64,000 bases of DNA. Origin: Lichtheimia corymbifera B2541 (Eukaryota; Mucoromycota; Mucoromycetes; Mucorales; Lichtheimiaceae). Position numbers and translations under genes: made by a program. How positions within the stretch are numbered: the stretch's first letter is position 1; every line of letters begins with the position of its first letter. Below are positions 60,966 through 64,000 of the stretch, one piece after another. Location of the stretch: NCBI GenBank assembly GCA_000697475.1, contig JNEU01001112.1, positions 62,001 through 126,000 of the forward strand, given 5' to 3'. The notes under the pieces are model-generated. The model was not told where the DNA came from and ran no database searches. It saw only the letters and a list, made by a program, of their open reading frames with translations.

Positions 60966-63444
60966 TTATTCGCGGAGAGATGCAAGTTCACGCATGACGT
61001 TTGCTTCAGTGCTCAGTTTTTGTTGCTAAAAAAGATAGAGTCAATGAAATGAAATCCAGGGCGCATAATGATGATGATGAATCTTTCTTACCTGTGCAGC
61101 ATCAATCTTTTCACCTCGGCTTTGCTTATCTCGAATATCAGCAATTTGACGTAGCTTCTTTTCCAAGTTTCTAATCTTCTTTGCTTTCTCTTCCGGTGTC
61201 AATGGAGTAGTTGCAGCTAATAGTGGATTATCATTAGTCATTATCCCACACAATGACATTTGGAATACATACCTTTAGAGGTCAATGCACCATTGCCGTT
61301 CTTTTTGGCATTGTTATTGTTCTTGCCTGTTTAAGAAATAGCGTTAATATTATACCTTTCTACTACCCCATGTACATACCTCGTTGCATAGTAAGGGCAG
61401 GACCACGTCCACTTAATGCAGCTTCTCGCTATATAACAGGACATCAAGTTAAACCCCAAAGTTCACAAGAAATAAACCCAATCCTCATACCTGAGACAAT
61501 GTAGCTGCTGGTGCATTGTTACCACGAAGATGAGGAGGACGGTATGCGCCAGCAGGCTTGGGAGATGCAGCAGCAGGAGTCTTGCCAGCGGAGATCTTGA
61601 TGGGCTTGGGAGGTGGAGAAAGGCCACGCATAGCAGGATATGCTGATGCTGGTTCAGGGCGCCAACCCACTTGGAAAAGTTCATCCACGCTCTCCTCATA
61701 AATCAAACTACCACTGTGATGCCACATCTTGAAACCGTTATCAACACGAAGACGGGGCGTCAAGGTAGCTGTCATAATGTATCGACCACAGGGTGACCAT
61801 TCGCAATGAGAGGCATTGGGTGCTTGGAAAGTGTTCACCTTGCGTAAAGTCTTACGGTCCCACAAGTCAATGGTACCGTTCAAGTTGCCAAAACCAGCAA
61901 TGGCAATAATCGTGCCTTGAGGGTTGAATCGTACAAAGTTGCGGGGTTCAATGCCAAAGGAAAAGATCGAGTTTGCGCGATGATCGAACAAAGTGGCCTT
62001 GGCAGGCATGGCTATAAATGACATGCATGTTGATCAGTAATTCATCCTTGATAAGATCTCAGTTTCCCTGATAACTTACATCCGTAAACCACAGCAAATT
62101 CCTTCGAGTTAGGGCTCCAATGAACATCATGAACGGCACCTTCTTTGTCTATAACCGAACCACAATGAGCTATATGCGATACCTATAAGCCCAATGATGA
62201 TCTTACCAAGAGGCACTCTGCAATCAAAATTGCCCGCCACCGACAAATAGTAGAGGTTGGTTTCTGGATTTCAAAGGTGTCAAACATGAATATACCAGTT
62301 ACCAAGATATGTCTGACATAATAAACAACTCACCTCCATAGTACGATTTGCCAGTCTTATCCACATCCGTCTGAGTCAATACAAGCAAGTTGGTACCCAA
62401 ATCATTCCAGAACAATTGGACTTGATCGGCCTTGTAAAAAGTCTTGTTGGAAAGAGCCTGATTGAAGTTGGGAATGCTGTACATGCGTACAATAGCAGGT
62501 GCACCCTATACATGTGTGTGCGTGATAAGTAAACGAAACATTGTGTATCACTAGTCCATATCTCACCTTGCGTTCAGGAATAAATACTGCCACTGCCGGG
62601 GCCTTGCCAGGGCTCAAAGAGAATTGAGCAATGCCTTCAAGCTTGAGTCTTGCCCACACAGACTTGCCACAATTTTTGCTCTCCCAGAATTGGACCTCAC
62701 CAGTGACCATACGAGCACAATATTTTTCATCGTCAGTCCATTGAAAGTTCCTAATACGTCCATTAACATCCTTGATCCATGATCCATTTCCCATCACACT
62801 TACCAGCTGTTCAATTGCTTTTGAGAGAAGGATGCAATAAGTTCAGCTGTCTTGGTATCCCAAATGTTGAGGTTCAAGCTGCCCGAGCCATCTTCACGCT
62901 TGGCTATGATTGCATCCGTATTAAGATCACATTTAAGCATAACGATCCCCATTACTTACTTGGACGTTCCCAGGTAGCAAGATAACTGCCTTGTGGAGAG
63001 AACCATAGATCGACAACGTTGGGTCGTTTAATCTCGCAACGCTGAGCTAAGGATGAAGCATCGAAGACCTTGACGCTGGTTGAGAAGGGAAGAATAAGTA
63101 TAAACCCCTTAATTGACATCCACTTGACGTTTACCTTTCACTGGTAGCATAAGCATATGCATCACCGTATTTGCTGTATTGGAACTTTTTGGTAGTGGTT
63201 TCAGGTCTATAACATGTGTCAAGAACGTTTACTTTGTCAGGCCATGTGTCTATGTACACACGCGTACACTTTTTCAATCGAGAGACTCCTTACTTTTCAA
63301 ATCCCTTGATGGGCTTGTACTCGGGATAACCAGACCATACAGTCAACTCCTTTTGCGATCGGTCTGTGCGATGGGTCAGTCAGAGAGCATTGGTTTTCTC
63401 GAAATAAATACAAGGACATTACATGAGAATTGCGTGGTGGGCAT
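60966..63444 (-). CDS. EIF2A: Eukaryotic translation initiation factor 2A (eIF2A)
   Basis: Fourteen exons: 63444-63423, 63363-63294, 63206-63135, 63075-62960, 62903-62804, 62750-62567, 62505-62334, 62263-62207, 62148-62080, 62011-61491, 61428-61380, 61326-61273, 61216-61092, 61025-60966; 556 residues. The short first exon (M-P-T-T-Q-F-S-Y) was found by its GTAATG donor and joins in frame to R-S-Q-K-E-L. Residues 1-about 430 form the eIF2A beta-propeller: W-F-S-P-Q-G-S-Y-L-A-T-W-E-R, F-Q-W-T-D-D-E-K-Y, V-H-W-S-P-N-S-K-E-F, Y-G-S-M-P-A-K-A-T-L-F-D, C-E-W-S-P-C-G-R-Y-I-M-T-A-T. A proline/alanine-rich linker with Y-R-P-P-H-L-R follows, then a C-terminal basic helix (K-I-R-N-L-E-K-K-L-R-Q-I). eIF2A binds 40S ribosomes and acts in non-canonical initiation under stress. 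Very intron-dense. Confidence 0.96.
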
Positions 63445-64000
63445 TGGACGGGGAGCAATAAAGGGTGTGTATGTGTGTGAGTGGAAGACAGACAGGTGGC
63501 GGAATTATCCCTCTCCCGCTTTAAGGCTCCTCCTATGCCCTTCGAACCTCCCAGACAAACAAAGCCACTCTTCTCGGATCCACCTTTTAAGCCGCAGGTG
63601 GATTTGTCGATTTTCGATGGTTGACCACTTTATCAGTTTGATCCATCATGACGGCAATTCCCACGCCCACTCATATATAAACGAGGCTGCTGCCATCATT
63701 CGCCTTTTCTTTCTACTTGTATCCATATCATCAGACAACCTGAGTCTGATGGGAAATTTGGGACTCCTTGTAGGTGACAATGGTACATACTACCAATGAG
63801 ATCCAATGATTCTGATCATGATGATATGATTATTTGGGCTCAAACAGCATCCCTTCAACGTTGTGGGCGTCAAAATGTCTCTTAGCTTGTGATGAAAGTC
63901 TGAAGTCGTGCAATCAAATTCCTCCCCTGCTACCATTTATCGCACTTTGCTTGACAAAGAACATGATATCAATCACCGATACAACCATGAAGCTGTTATA
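63445..64000. other. Intergenic, upstream region of eIF2A
   Basis: Likely the eIF2A promoter. A TATATAAAC element at about 63673-63682 on the plus strand could serve a plus-strand transcript running past the window edge. No coding sequence is supported. Confidence 0.45.

Overview
The window is nuclear DNA of a filamentous fungus, most likely an early-diverging one (Mucoromycota, probably Mucorales). The genes are packed with short introns of about 40-110 nt with GT..AG ends. Several have CT-rich leaders, and the protein set is typically fungal (SVF1, ERV2-like oxidase, GT62 mannosyltransferase, SWIRM-only proteins, TTC39/IML2). Exon models below were built by hand. Where a full model is given, the exon lengths were checked to sum to a whole number of codons; the one that fails is reported as a finding.

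Layout. 1-6.1 kb (-): 5' part of a very large helical-repeat protein, tentatively UNC80-like, running off the left edge. 7.9-9.1 kb (+): zinc-less MDR oxidoreductase. 9.6-13.2 kb: a gene-free block built from a non-coding repeat family. It includes a palindrome whose 475-bp arms look identical, smaller near-identical inner arms, diverged repeat units and a separate mini-foldback copy. 14.1-15.6 kb (-): PfkB sugar/nucleoside kinase, divergent from a PP2A B56 subunit (16.3-19.0 kb, +). 19.2-22.2 kb (-): kelch-repeat membrane protein. 22.4-24.3 kb (-): secreted pepsin-fold protein with lost catalytic motifs and a one-base frame break. 25.2-26.8 kb (-): seven-helix membrane protein. 27.7-28.9 kb (-): F-box/LRR protein. 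30.7-31.9 and 37.2-38.5 kb (+): two paralogous SWIRM proteins flanking SVF1 (33.1-34.5 kb).

Right half. 40.1 kb GT62 mannosyltransferase; 42.5 kb Cdc4/FBXW7-like F-box WD40 protein; 44.6 kb ERV2-like sulfhydryl oxidase; 46.5 kb unknown protein; 47.2-47.6 kb a broken coding relic; 47.7 kb SPT2 histone chaperone; 50.1 kb tRNA-Ser(AGA), with another copy of the 9.6-12 kb repeat family beside it; 51.7 kb TTC39/IML2 protein with an 8-nt micro-exon; 54.8 kb ARP4; 56.8 kb (-) ULS1-like SNF2/RING translocase; 61.0 kb (-) eIF2A.

The genes do not form one pathway. Several concern chromatin (two SWIRM proteins, SPT2, ARP4, ULS1-like), two are SCF substrate receptors, and several act in the secretory pathway (ERV2-like, GT62, SVF1, kelch and 7-helix membrane proteins, pepsin-like protein). 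The least ordinary content is the palindromic repeat system, the degenerate pepsin-like gene and the membrane proteins I could not match to a named family.
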